Assembly (NCBI GenBank): GCA_030445245.1
Contig: JAUCSD010000001.1
Coordinates: 936,671 to 1,000,670, forward strand
Source of the DNA: Candidatus Saccharimonadota bacterium
GTDB lineage: Bacteria; Patescibacteriota; Saccharimonadia; Saccharimonadales; Saccharimonadaceae
Length of the DNA stretch: 64,000 nucleotides
Direction: 5' to 3'
A model generated the notes under the pieces. The model ran no database searches. It was not told where the DNA came from and was given only the letters and a program-made list of their open reading frames with translations. The translations under genes and the position numbers were made by a program. Shown piece after piece: positions 56,280 to 64,000 of the stretch; the stretch's first letter is position 1, and every line of letters begins with the position of its first letter.

Positions 56280-57218
56280 TTATTCCTTGCTAATTACTTG
56301 GCTTATATATTCATAGGTTGCACGCATGCCATCTTCAAGTGAAGTTTTCATTACTGGCTGACCAAACTCGTCTTTGAATCTTGTCGTATCTAAAACAACT
56401 TTCTTAACAAAGGTACTTGGTACGTCTTTACGGTCAATGACAGGAGATTTTCCGGATATGACATGCGCTACTTCAATAAGTTGATTTATGTCTGTACCAA
56501 TTCCAGATCCTATATTGTACGTGTCATACGTCGTCTTTTTCTCAAAGATAGCCGCTACCATGTCAGTCATGTCACGCACATACATATAGTCCCTTACCAT
56601 GGTACCATCTCCGAAAACAGTAATAGGAAGATTACGAGCGATACGCTCAAGAAAAATAGGTACAACGCCTTGCTTACGATGGAACGGTTGACGTTCACCA
56701 TACGGATTCGAGAGGCGAAGACATATCGAATTGAGCCCGTGTTTAACTCGAAAATAACGGAGGTAGTGCTCAATTGTTAACTTCCCTATAGCGTACGGGG
56801 AAACAGGATAGGGTGTATCTGTTTCTTTAAAATATGGAGTAGTAACATCGCCGTATATTGAACCGCCCGTTGAGGCAAATATTACTTTCTTAATATTTGC
56901 CTGTGCGCATAATTTAAAAAGCTCAACACTCATTCGTATGTTCGTATTGATATCGATCGAGGGATCATTATCGGCGGATGCAGGCGTCGTCGTTGAAATG
57001 AAGTGAAATACGTAGTCGATACCTTCGAGTGAACGTTCAAGATCATCTAAATTCAGATAATCACCTGCCGTAATTTCGATACGATCAGATGGATCAAACT
57101 GTGGCTGACGTGAGCTAAATCTGTCGAATGCCCGCACCGAGTGACCCGCCGTAATAAGCGAATCGACCAGATGACTTCCTATAAAGCCATTAGCACCGAG
57201 AACAAGAACGTTAGCCAC
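56280..57218 (-). CDS. NAD-dependent sugar epimerase/dehydratase
   Basis: 312 aa, GTG start. VLVLGANGFIGSHLVDSLI is the Rossmann NAD site; FASTGGSIYGD and SPYAIGKLTIEHYL provide Ser and Tyr-x3-Lys of the SDR core; LSNPYGERQPFHRKQGVV is the substrate side. UDP-glucose 4-epimerase-like is the best guess; dTDP- or GDP-sugar epimerase or reductase also fit. Overlaps the stop of the upstream WsaF-like gene. Confidence 0.85.
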   Translation of the reverse strand: MANVLVLGANGFIGSHLVDSLITAGHSVRAFDRFSSRQPQFDPSDRIEITAGDYLNLDDLERSLEGIDYVFHFISTTTPASADNDPSIDINTNIRMSVELFKLCAQANIKKVIFASTGGSIYGDVTTPYFKETDTPYPVSPYAIGKLTIEHYLRYFRVKHGLNSICLRLSNPYGERQPFHRKQGVVPIFLERIARNLPITVFGDGTMVRDYMYVRDMTDMVAAIFEKKTTYDTYNIGSGIGTDINQLIEVAHVISGKSPVIDRKDVPSTFVKKVVLDTTRFKDEFGQPVMKTSLEDGMRATYEYISQVISKE

Positions 57219-58464
57219 GTGAGAGTTCTCTATCTAGTACACCTAAGAATCGTTCGCCTGCGACTTCCCAACCATCTGCAGATACACTGGCGGCGGCTTT
57301 ATCCGCATACTTGGGAAGATTCTCTCGTTTTACTGTTTCGATAAGAGCGTTAGCAAGGGCTTGTGGAGATGGGTCGGTGTAGGAAATGAAAGGATTGTCA
57401 CTTACTAGCCGGTTATTAGGTGCGTCATTAACTACAGGTATTGTGCCGCAGGCGAGAAGTTCTAGCGGAAGAAGCGACATGTTTGTTAAAGACATAACGA
57501 GTGCAACTGAGCATTTATTATAAAGTTCAGGTAGCTCACTAATCTTTAATGCCGTGTGATTAACATACGGAAATGGTACATCCCACTCAGATACATCCCA
57601 ACCCGCAAGGTTGATGGTATATTCTGGCATCGCTTTATGAAATATCTCAAGTGCCATAATTCCAAGATCAAAACCTCGTCGCTCTGTTACCGGACGTGCA
57701 TAGAAAAATATTTCTTTTCTTTTTTCGGTATTAAGGACCTTATACAGATCTTTGTTGGCACCGAAGTCGTAATGATCGCATACCATACCGTACTCCATGC
57801 TTAGCTTGCTCGATAGCCAGCCGCCGGCAGTGATACCATGAAATCCAAATTTGTAAGTATTCTCCGCAAGTATGTAGTCGGTTCCCATTGGATAGAAGTA
57901 TGGCTCAAAGTCCTGAATAAAATACATTTTCTGTGCATTAGACTTTGCGTTAAATACCGGATAGGCAGTCTCCCATCCCGTCGCAAAGATAACATCAGCA
58001 TCCACCATATTACCGTCAAACTTCTTAAAAGTAAGGTTCTTTGCGTCTGAGTACGAACTAACATTCTCCTTCGCTTCGGCGATCGTCATATCATCAAAAG
58101 TACTATAGAGATAGATGTTATTCTTGTGTCCCATTTTATCAAGGAGGCTGATGAAGCGAAACATATTTTGATGTCCACCACCACCGCTAGGAGGAGACAT
58201 GACCCAGTTGATCGTATAGGGCGCTTTTATACCTTTTTTTGCAGCACTTGCGTCATATGGCTTCTCCGACCAATTCGCATCCATAACATTTTTTCGATCT
58301 ACAAGTGAAGTGAATTTGCGTTTGAGGGCAGGATTATTTGTACGTTGAATTTGTGTTTTTCTTAATTTCTTTAGACCTTTGATACCAAGTGAGACGGCAC
58401 CTTCATTTTTAAGAACACTGACACTTTTTCGTGCATATTTTTTCAAGCTACTTACTTTTACCAT
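57211..58464 (-). CDS. WsaF-like rhamnosyltransferase (GT-B)
   Basis: 417 aa from ATG 58464, chosen because TATACT lies six bases before it; a start six codons earlier would overlap this hexamer. INWVMSPPSGGGGHQNMFRF, KMYFIQDFEPYFYPMGTDY and the C-terminal FFYARPVTERRGFDLGIMAL, with LPLELLACGTIPVVNDAPNN, match the WsaF family of S-layer glycan L-rhamnosyltransferases. It likely builds a rhamnan chain exported by the adjacent ABC transporter. The N-terminal 60 residues are basic and helical, perhaps for membrane contact. Confidence 0.82.
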   Translation of the reverse strand: MVKVSSLKKYARKSVSVLKNEGAVSLGIKGLKKLRKTQIQRTNNPALKRKFTSLVDRKNVMDANWSEKPYDASAAKKGIKAPYTINWVMSPPSGGGGHQNMFRFISLLDKMGHKNNIYLYSTFDDMTIAEAKENVSSYSDAKNLTFKKFDGNMVDADVIFATGWETAYPVFNAKSNAQKMYFIQDFEPYFYPMGTDYILAENTYKFGFHGITAGGWLSSKLSMEYGMVCDHYDFGANKDLYKVLNTEKRKEIFFYARPVTERRGFDLGIMALEIFHKAMPEYTINLAGWDVSEWDVPFPYVNHTALKISELPELYNKCSVALVMSLTNMSLLPLELLACGTIPVVNDAPNNRLVSDNPFISYTDPSPQALANALIETVKRENLPKYADKAAASVSADGWEVAGERFLGVLDRELSRG

Positions 58465-58470
58465 AGATAT

Positions 58471-58476
58471 AGTATA
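58471..58476 (-). promoter_or_regulatory. -10 hexamer 6 nt before a start codon (leaderless)
   Basis: TATACT on the minus strand, six bases before the ATG at 58464. Confidence 0.55.
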
Positions 58477-58618
58477 TGACAAATTGCCTACTTTTACCTA
58501 GCGCTTCGGCCTTAAACCACAATATGTCGACAAGGGATATTGGCTAATAATACGGATCAGATAAATAACAATGAAGAGTTCGTTACCTCAATGCATAAGA
58601 GGTTAGCACTTGTAAATA

Positions 58619-59839
58619 TTAGTCTACGACGTCAAGAGAGTATTGAATTTTTGGATGAACGAGTACATTTGGCATATCCCAGCCAATTACGTTAAATTCA
58701 CAACCATCATCAATTCTACTCGATACATCTTGAGTGAGGGCGTCTCTCACCGTCACAGATACGAGATACTTACCATCGTTATACATGCCATCAAGCTTCC
58801 ATTTAATCGTGGCCGTTTGCCCTGCCTTAGCGGATTTCATCTTTCGTCCCGCAAGATGCGTATCGAGAGCAGAAATGATCGTACCTCCCGGGTTATTGAA
58901 TGTGAAAAGAATAGACGGGTTAGGTATATTCTCTTTGAATAGAACAGAGCTCTCTATCACAAAAGGTTCACCTGGTTTAAAAAGAGCCTTTTCGTTGCCT
59001 TCTGGATCAGTTATTTTAAAATCAACTATTTTGCTTGTGGTCTCAATGTTTTTGCCCGATAGTTGACGACGACGACTGCTCTTTCGTGAAGCGTTATCAG
59101 TGCTCTCAAAGTTAAGCCCACGGTAAACATCGGTTGCTGACTCTGTATCTCCGTCATAGATAACCTTGCCCTTACTTAAGACGATAGCACGGGTACAAAA
59201 TCGCTGAACAGCGCTCATATCGTGCGTAACAAGAACAACCGTTTTACCTTTTTGCTTTAATTCATTGAAGTAATCATAGCATTTACGCTGGAACGCCTCA
59301 TCACCAACAGCAAGTACTTCATCAAGAACAAGAATATCTGTGTCTGCCTGAATAGCAATCGAGAAAGCGAGACGCACTTGCATACCAGATGAATAATTCT
59401 TTAATTTCTGGTCCATAAAACGCTCAAGTTCGGCAAATGCGACAATCTCATCATAGATCTTAGACACTTCAGGACGAGAAAATCCAAGAAGGGCACCATT
59501 TAAAAAGACATTGTCTCTGCCTGATAGCTCTGGATTAAATCCAACTCCCAGCTCAATGAATGGTGTCAGTTTTCCATTAATCTCCACGCTTCCCTCATCA
59601 GGGGTATAAATACCAGAAAGTACTTTAAGTAATGTACTTTTACCACTACCATTGCGCCCCAGTATACCGAGAAACTCACCCTTTTTCACATCAACATTCA
59701 AACCTTTAAGCACGTGTTGAGTTTCATAACCTCGCTTGCCAAAGTTAATCACCATACCCTTTAGGGTGTTTTGTTTTTCATGAGGTAGCTTAAACGTCTT
59801 ATGTAAATGCGAAAGCTTAATTGCAACGTTGTCATTCAT
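58619..59839 (-). CDS. wzt-like: Polysaccharide ABC exporter ATPase with glycan-binding tail
   Basis: 406 aa. ABC core: Walker A GILGRNGSGKST, Q-loop region FIELGVGFNPELSGRDNVFL, signature YSSGMQVRLAFSIAI, Walker B ILVLDEVLAVGD and the His switch VLVTHD. Residues about 265-406 are a separate Wzt_C-type beta sandwich (VDFKITDPEGNEKALFKPGE), which in known systems recognises the finished glycan end before export. Partner of the permease gene downstream in coordinates (59843), which is transcribed just before it with three bases between. Confidence 0.93.
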   Translation of the reverse strand: MNDNVAIKLSHLHKTFKLPHEKQNTLKGMVINFGKRGYETQHVLKGLNVDVKKGEFLGILGRNGSGKSTLLKVLSGIYTPDEGSVEINGKLTPFIELGVGFNPELSGRDNVFLNGALLGFSRPEVSKIYDEIVAFAELERFMDQKLKNYSSGMQVRLAFSIAIQADTDILVLDEVLAVGDEAFQRKCYDYFNELKQKGKTVVLVTHDMSAVQRFCTRAIVLSKGKVIYDGDTESATDVYRGLNFESTDNASRKSSRRRQLSGKNIETTSKIVDFKITDPEGNEKALFKPGEPFVIESSVLFKENIPNPSILFTFNNPGGTIISALDTHLAGRKMKSAKAGQTATIKWKLDGMYNDGKYLVSVTVRDALTQDVSSRIDDGCEFNVIGWDMPNVLVHPKIQYSLDVVD

Positions 59840-59842
59840 AAC

Positions 59843-60643
59843 TTAAATATTCTCCGCAAAATACTTGGATTCTTTTCTGAAATACGCAATACCACCAAGA
59901 AGTATTGCGACTACAATAATCATAGGAAGGGCAACGTACAAGAATGATTCAAATATCGAGCTAGAGGTAACTGCCTGATGTGTGACGACATTATATCGAG
60001 CATCCTGCACAGCTTGGGCAATAGGGCTAAGAAGGAGAAGTTTTTGAACAAAGTCAGAAGTAATCATACTGAGGGGATAGATTATTGGGGTTGCGTAAAA
60101 TCCAGCCTGAAGAACAACCTCCCATACATAACTTACATCTCTAAACTTAACGTATGCGGCCGACAGAAAGAGAGATAGACCCAGAGCAAAGAGATATATT
60201 TCAACGATATTAAATGGCAAAAGGAGAATCGATGGAGATAGCGGCACCTGATTGATAACCATAAATATTCCAACAACAATAAGGTTAAGGCAAAGATTAA
60301 TAAGAGCCGATATGCTACTTGAAAAAACAATTATCCAACGTGGTATCCGAATTTTTCGAATAAGGTCACCTCGCCCCACAATTGAGCTAAGACTTTGTGA
60401 AGTTATTTCATTGAAAAAGTTCCATAGGACAATTCCCAGCAAAAGGTACACAGGATAATGTGGAACATCTTTACCTATTTTAAGGAAGTAAACGAATACA
60501 ATATAGAGAATGACGAAGAGTAATAAGGGCTTTAAAAGCGACCATGTATATCCTAGTACTGAGCCTTGATACCTTAATTTAAAATCAGTACGGACAAGCT
60601 CCGTAAGTAAAACCCTATTTTTTTTAGAAAGTATTCTGTCCAT
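59843..60643 (-). CDS. wzm-like: Polysaccharide ABC exporter permease
   Basis: 266 aa, six spans. ELVRTDFKLRYQGSVLGYTW and SLLKPLLLFVILYIVFVYF at the N-terminus, then NFFNEITSQSLSSIVGRGDLIRKIRIPRWI, are the ABC-2/TagG-Wzm signature. With the ATPase it would carry a complete lipid-linked polysaccharide across the membrane. TATAAT lies ten bases before the ATG; divergent from the GT2 at 60667 with 23 bases between starts. Confidence 0.92.
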   Translation of the reverse strand: MDRILSKKNRVLLTELVRTDFKLRYQGSVLGYTWSLLKPLLLFVILYIVFVYFLKIGKDVPHYPVYLLLGIVLWNFFNEITSQSLSSIVGRGDLIRKIRIPRWIIVFSSSISALINLCLNLIVVGIFMVINQVPLSPSILLLPFNIVEIYLFALGLSLFLSAAYVKFRDVSYVWEVVLQAGFYATPIIYPLSMITSDFVQKLLLLSPIAQAVQDARYNVVTHQAVTSSSIFESFLYVALPMIIVVAILLGGIAYFRKESKYFAENI

Positions 60644-60666
60644 CTTTTATTGTATTATAGGGAAAG

Positions 60667-61695
60667 ATGAATAATAAGTCGATAGAGCGTACTGCAGTTG
60701 TAGTACTTAATTATAAAGCAGCCGACGATACGATAGCGTGTGTCGATGCTTTAATGAAGCAGTCGATTTCAAACTTTACTATTGTTCTCGTAGAGAATGG
60801 TTCTCACGATGATTCAGTCGAGAAGTTTAAAAAGATAGAGATACAGTATAAATCAAGAATTGTATTGATATGTCACGACAAGAATCTTGGTTTTACTGGT
60901 GGGGTAAACGCCGGTATTCAATGGGCTCAAAATGAGAGGTATGATTATGTTGCCTTACTTAATAATGATGCCGTCGCCGATAAGCGGTGGCTTGAGATTC
61001 TCTTAAACAGAGCTGAGGCAAATGAAGAATGCGGTATCATTACAAGTCTTCTTCTTCATATGGACGGGAAAACAATAGATAGCACTGGCGAGCAATACAG
61101 CACATGGGGACTCTCCTTTCCACGTGATCGTAACAAAAAGACAGTATCTGCCCCTGCGGGTGGATATGTATTTGGCGCTACGGGGGGAGCCAGTCTCTAT
61201 CGAATGGATATGCTGAATGAAATCGGCATCTTTGACGACATATATTTTGCTTATTACGAAGATATAGACATAAGCTTCCGCGCGCAACTACGCAATTGGA
61301 AGATCTATTATGAGCCTTCAGCCGTAGCTTTTCATAAGCAAGGTGCCACGAGCAAAAAGATGCCTGGATTCACCGTCCAGCAGATATTTAAAAATCTTCC
61401 AATTGTCTTTATAAAAAACGTGCCTCGAGGCCTCCTCTTTTCAATCGGCGTTCGATTGTGTTTTGCCTATATGCTTATATTCATTAATGCCGTTAAAAAT
61501 GGCAATGCCTCATACGCATTTGCGGGTGTAGTTAAGAGCGTGCCAGGAAGCCTTCATGCGCTAAGATTACGAGGTGGCGTTCAACGTCATAAAAAGGTTC
61601 CAACCGCTTATATTAAGGATATGCTGTGGCGTGATCTACCCCCAGATCAAACAGGAATCCGTAAACTTCGTAAAGTATTTACAGGTAAGGACTAG
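60667..61695 (+). CDS. Glycosyltransferase family 2 (WbbL-like)
   Basis: 342 aa. AVVVLNYKAADDTIACVDAL, LVENGSHDDSVEKF, NLGFTGGVNAGIQWA, ALLNNDAVADKRWLE and YYEDIDISFRAQL follow the rhamnosyltransferase WbbL pattern. A conserved GATGGASLYRMDMLNEIG precedes the acidic catalytic motif. It ends with about 90 residues that include a weak hydrophobic segment. TATTAT and AGGGAAAG precede the ATG. The sucC-like gene follows after five bases on the same strand. Confidence 0.88.
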   Translation: MNNKSIERTAVVVLNYKAADDTIACVDALMKQSISNFTIVLVENGSHDDSVEKFKKIEIQYKSRIVLICHDKNLGFTGGVNAGIQWAQNERYDYVALLNNDAVADKRWLEILLNRAEANEECGIITSLLLHMDGKTIDSTGEQYSTWGLSFPRDRNKKTVSAPAGGYVFGATGGASLYRMDMLNEIGIFDDIYFAYYEDIDISFRAQLRNWKIYYEPSAVAFHKQGATSKKMPGFTVQQIFKNLPIVFIKNVPRGLLFSIGVRLCFAYMLIFINAVKNGNASYAFAGVVKSVPGSLHALRLRGGVQRHKKVPTAYIKDMLWRDLPPDQTGIRKLRKVFTGKD

Positions 61696-61700
61696 AACTT

Positions 61701-62771
61701 ATGCGTCTCCTCGAACATGAAGCTAAGGCTCTTCTACGTGCAAACATGATCCCCATTCCTGAGGGCGTGATCATCACGAAGCACGACACGCGTAGCTCTA
61801 TCCACCTACCTACCGTTTTGAAATCACAAGTCCCAGTAGGCGGGCGGGGTAAATTAGGTGGTGTTGTTGTTGTCAAATCTAAAGAAGAGCTTGAAAGTGC
61901 AATCGACACCCTTTTCTCGCTTGATATTAAAAACTACACGCCAAATGTTCTTTTAGCTGAAGAGAAGATATCGATTCTGCGTGAACATTACGTTTCCCTA
62001 TTGATCGATCGAGACAGTGCAAGTATCCGCCTAATTGCCTACAAAGACGGTGGTGTTGAAGTAGAGAATAATATCTCCTCACACGACTTCTTAAATATTG
62101 CGATTGATGAATCAACACTAGATAGTGACGCGAAACAGTTAGCTTCATATCTAGAATACGACATAAAACTCGTTCGCCCCCTCCTCGTCCATCTCTACGC
62201 GACATTTACACGTAATGATGCCACACTCCTAGAAATCAACCCCCTCATCTACACAACAGAAGGTACTTTAATTTGTGGTGACTGTAAGATGGAGCTCGAC
62301 GATGCAGCTCGTTTTCGTCATCCCGAGTGGAATTTTGAAGACAAGCCAAGCGACACTAACTTCGTTTCACTTGATCCAGACGGCTCCATAGCTACTATCG
62401 CCAACGGCGCTGGACTGGCTATGGCAACCGTTGATGCCGTAGCAGCCCGCAAGATGAAGCCAGCTAACTTTCTTGATATTGGTGGTGGCGCCAACACCGC
62501 AAGCATTCTGATAGCATTCAAACGGATTATGGAATTTAAACGGATTGATGCGATTGTTATCAACATCTTTGCGGGCATTACGCGCTGTGATGAGGTGGCA
62601 CGTGCCATTATCGAAGCAAAGAAACAGATCGATTCACTTCCCCCTCTATTTATTAGGTTGGCTGGCACGAACTTCGAAGAAGCCGTTGCCTTACTAGCGG
62701 CGGAGAATATAACAACAATGGCTTCGCTCGACGAGTGCCTTGCCGCTGCTAAGGAGGTGACTCATGCGTAA
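61701..62771 (+). CDS. sucC-like: Succinyl-CoA synthetase beta subunit-like
   Basis: 356 aa, slightly shorter than the usual 385-400. ATP-grasp part: LEHEAKALLRANMIPIPEGV, VLKSQVPVGGRGKLGGVV, TLLEINPLIYTTEGTLICGD and MELDDAARFRHPE. Ligase-CoA part: NGAGLAMATVDAVAARKMKP, ANFLDIGGGANTASILIAF and NIFAGITRCDEVA. All are hallmark segments. It binds the nucleotide and closes the CoA-ligase active site with the alpha subunit. Starts five bases after a glycosyltransferase and overlaps sucD. The reaction (succinyl-CoA to succinate with ATP, or another acyl-CoA) cannot be fixed from sequence. Confidence 0.9.
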   Translation: MRLLEHEAKALLRANMIPIPEGVIITKHDTRSSIHLPTVLKSQVPVGGRGKLGGVVVVKSKEELESAIDTLFSLDIKNYTPNVLLAEEKISILREHYVSLLIDRDSASIRLIAYKDGGVEVENNISSHDFLNIAIDESTLDSDAKQLASYLEYDIKLVRPLLVHLYATFTRNDATLLEINPLIYTTEGTLICGDCKMELDDAARFRHPEWNFEDKPSDTNFVSLDPDGSIATIANGAGLAMATVDAVAARKMKPANFLDIGGGANTASILIAFKRIMEFKRIDAIVINIFAGITRCDEVARAIIEAKKQIDSLPPLFIRLAGTNFEEAVALLAAENITTMASLDECLAAAKEVTHA

Positions 62772-63621
62772 AGAACTCTTCACTGCTAAAAATGTTATCG
62801 TCCAAGGCATTACCGGCTCCCATGGGGCTTTTCATACTGCTACTATGCGAGCTAGCGGAACCCACATAGTAGCTGGTACATCTCCAAATAAGGCCGGCCA
62901 GGTCATCGACGGCGTGCCAGTATACGCTACTATTCATGCCATTCAACAAGACCACCAAGTGGACATAAGTGTCATTTTCGTCCCCGCACCTTTTGCTAAA
63001 GATGCCATGATTGAAGCCATCGAAGCAAAAGTTCCCCTTATTATCTGCATTACCGAGGGTGTACCCGTACATGACATGCTCGAGGTGAAAAAACAAGCCG
63101 AGCAGAGTAACGTAACAATCATTGGACCAAACTGTCCCGGGGTGCTTGTACCAGGCATTAATAAATTAGGCATCATTCCGGCGAGCATGGGTACTCCTGG
63201 CAGAGTCGGCATCGTTAGTCGCTCAGGGACACTCACTTATGAGGCAGCCGCGGGCCTAACCGCTCGTGGTATTGGCCAAAGATACATTATCGGTATTGGG
63301 GGTGATCGTATCCAAGGTACTAATTTTATTGATTGTCTGCGACTATTCGAAGAGGACGACGAGGTAAGCTCGATCGTACTTATAGGAGAAATTGGCGGCT
63401 CGTCCGAACAACATGCCGCTGATTACATTAAATCCCATGTCTCAAAGCCGGTATACGCTTACATAGCTGGCCACTCAGCCCCTATCGGTATTCAACTGGG
63501 CCACGCTGGAGCAATCTTAGGGGGTGAGGGCGAGACAGCCGCTTCTAAAACGGAGGCATTACAACAGGCAGGCGTTACGACAAGTATAAGTATCGTTACG
63601 CTCATCGAATCAGTGAAGTGA
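62764..63621 (+). CDS. sucD-like: Succinyl-CoA synthetase alpha subunit-like
   Basis: 285 aa, full length. VIVQGITGSHGAFHT is the CoA-binding loop; SPNKAGQVIDGVPVY, CITEGVPVHDML, GPNCPGVLVPGINKLGIIPA, VGIVSRSGTLTYEAAAGL and LGHAGAI (phospho-His247) complete the set. A GAGGTGACTC ribosome binding site precedes the ATG, which overlaps sucC by eight bases. TGA stop. Together they form an ADP- or GDP-forming acyl-CoA synthetase; substrate-level ATP formation is likely. Confidence 0.95.
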   Translation: MRKELFTAKNVIVQGITGSHGAFHTATMRASGTHIVAGTSPNKAGQVIDGVPVYATIHAIQQDHQVDISVIFVPAPFAKDAMIEAIEAKVPLIICITEGVPVHDMLEVKKQAEQSNVTIIGPNCPGVLVPGINKLGIIPASMGTPGRVGIVSRSGTLTYEAAAGLTARGIGQRYIIGIGGDRIQGTNFIDCLRLFEEDDEVSSIVLIGEIGGSSEQHAADYIKSHVSKPVYAYIAGHSAPIGIQLGHAGAILGGEGETAASKTEALQQAGVTTSISIVTLIESVK

Positions 63622-63627
63622 TATACT
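63622..63627 (+). promoter_or_regulatory. -10 hexamer 7 nt before a start codon (leaderless)
   Basis: TATACT, seven bases before the ATG at 63635. It overlaps the region just after the sucD stop. Confidence 0.5.
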
Positions 63628-63634
63628 AATCTCA

Positions 63635-64000
63635 ATGACACATCGTAAAAAAATTAGCTTACTTATACCTGCTTACAATGAGCAAGAAGTGTTACGTCAC
63701 CTATACGAACGCCTTAATAAATTAGCTGGCCAAACACCAGATTATGACTTTGAGTTTCTATTTATTAATGACGGCAGTCGCGATAAAACACTTGATATTA
63801 TTAAAGGGTTCGCCGAAAGTGACCATCGTATTGCGTACGTGAACCTATCGCGTAATTTCGGCAAAGAGACGGCCATGCTCGCAGGTATTGATCACGTCAC
63901 AGGTGACGCCACGGTTATTATTGATGCCGACTTACAAGATCCACCTGAGCTCATTCCACGAATGATCGCTCTTTGGGAAGAAGGATATGATGACGTATAC
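63635..64000 (+). CDS. Glycosyltransferase family 2, DPM1/GtrB type (cut by window end)
   Basis: First 122 codons only; frame open at the window end. KISLLIPAYNEQEVLRHLYE, FLFINDGSRDKTLDII, YVNLSRNFGKETAMLAGIDH and VIIDADLQDPPELIP (DxD as DADLQDPPE) are the marks of polyprenyl-phosphate glucosyl- or mannosyl-transferases, usually with two C-terminal spans that are not in the window. Probably leaderless. Confidence 0.88.
   Translation, partial: MTHRKKISLLIPAYNEQEVLRHLYERLNKLAGQTPDYDFEFLFINDGSRDKTLDIIKGFAESDHRIAYVNLSRNFGKETAMLAGIDHVTGDATVIIDADLQDPPELIPRMIALWEEGYDDVY

Overview
The window reads as a chromosome segment from a small-genome bacterium of the Candidate Phyla Radiation (Patescibacteria), most likely Saccharibacteria-like. 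This is inferred from several features: many single-pass or secreted surface proteins of CPR type, a standard code (TGA used as stop, e.g. sucD), dense ATGA-type gene overlaps, few Shine-Dalgarno sequences, and many genes whose start codon lies only 6-7 nt behind a TATAAT-like hexamer (leaderless architecture). There is no rRNA, CRISPR array or insertion sequence; one tRNA-Asn is present. A fragment of a minus-strand gene (1-70) and the first part of a glycosyltransferase (63635-64000) are cut by the window ends.

Region 1 (about 1-9.7 kb). A GC-rich patch at 2.0-2.7 kb carries a basic 86-aa protein followed by three mini-genes for Cys-containing peptides (17, 45 and 43 aa), two of them with strong ribosome binding sites. 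Next to it lies a decayed SRPBCC/cupin-like gene. Then comes the most striking object in the window: a seven-gene minus-strand operon (9691 down to 3374) for an F1-like ATPase. Delta, alpha, gamma, beta and epsilon are recognisable and alpha/beta keep catalytic residues. No Fo subunit a, no membrane-anchored b and no ordinary c subunit are encoded beside them. In their place are a soluble coiled-coil protein with a 54-residue tandem repeat and a secreted protein that ends in a c-subunit-like two-helix hairpin with a cytoplasmic GRNP loop but no mid-membrane carboxylate. This looks like an F1 motor joined to an unknown membrane/extracellular module, comparable in concept to the mycoplasma F1-like X0 ATPases.

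Region 2 (9.9-22 kb) holds surface and envelope proteins: an 812-aa secreted repeat protein whose start codon can be masked by a leader stem, several single-pass proteins, a YdeI/DUF1905 protein, a transglutaminase-like protein, a uracil-DNA-glycosylase-like/trypsin-like fusion beside tRNA-Asn, a class A beta-lactamase-like serine hydrolase, and a LexA-type DNA-binding protein.

Region 3 (22-61.7 kb) is a large cell-surface polysaccharide locus. It includes a ligase/polymerase, an initiating phosphoglycosyltransferase, glycosyltransferases (GT2, GT4, GT8, membrane types), GlmS, a complete dTDP-L-rhamnose pathway (rfbB, fused rfbCD, rfbA, second rfbD), a flippase, an acyltransferase, and an ABC exporter (Wzm/Wzt) with a WsaF-like rhamnosyltransferase. 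An LRR-protein kinase fusion lies inside the rhamnose gene run.

Central-carbon genes are embedded in and next to this locus: an ATP-citrate lyase pair (aclBA-like, 30.9-33.9 kb) with conserved catalytic residues, and a succinyl-CoA synthetase pair (sucCD, 61.7-63.6 kb). Both are unexpected in an organism of this type.
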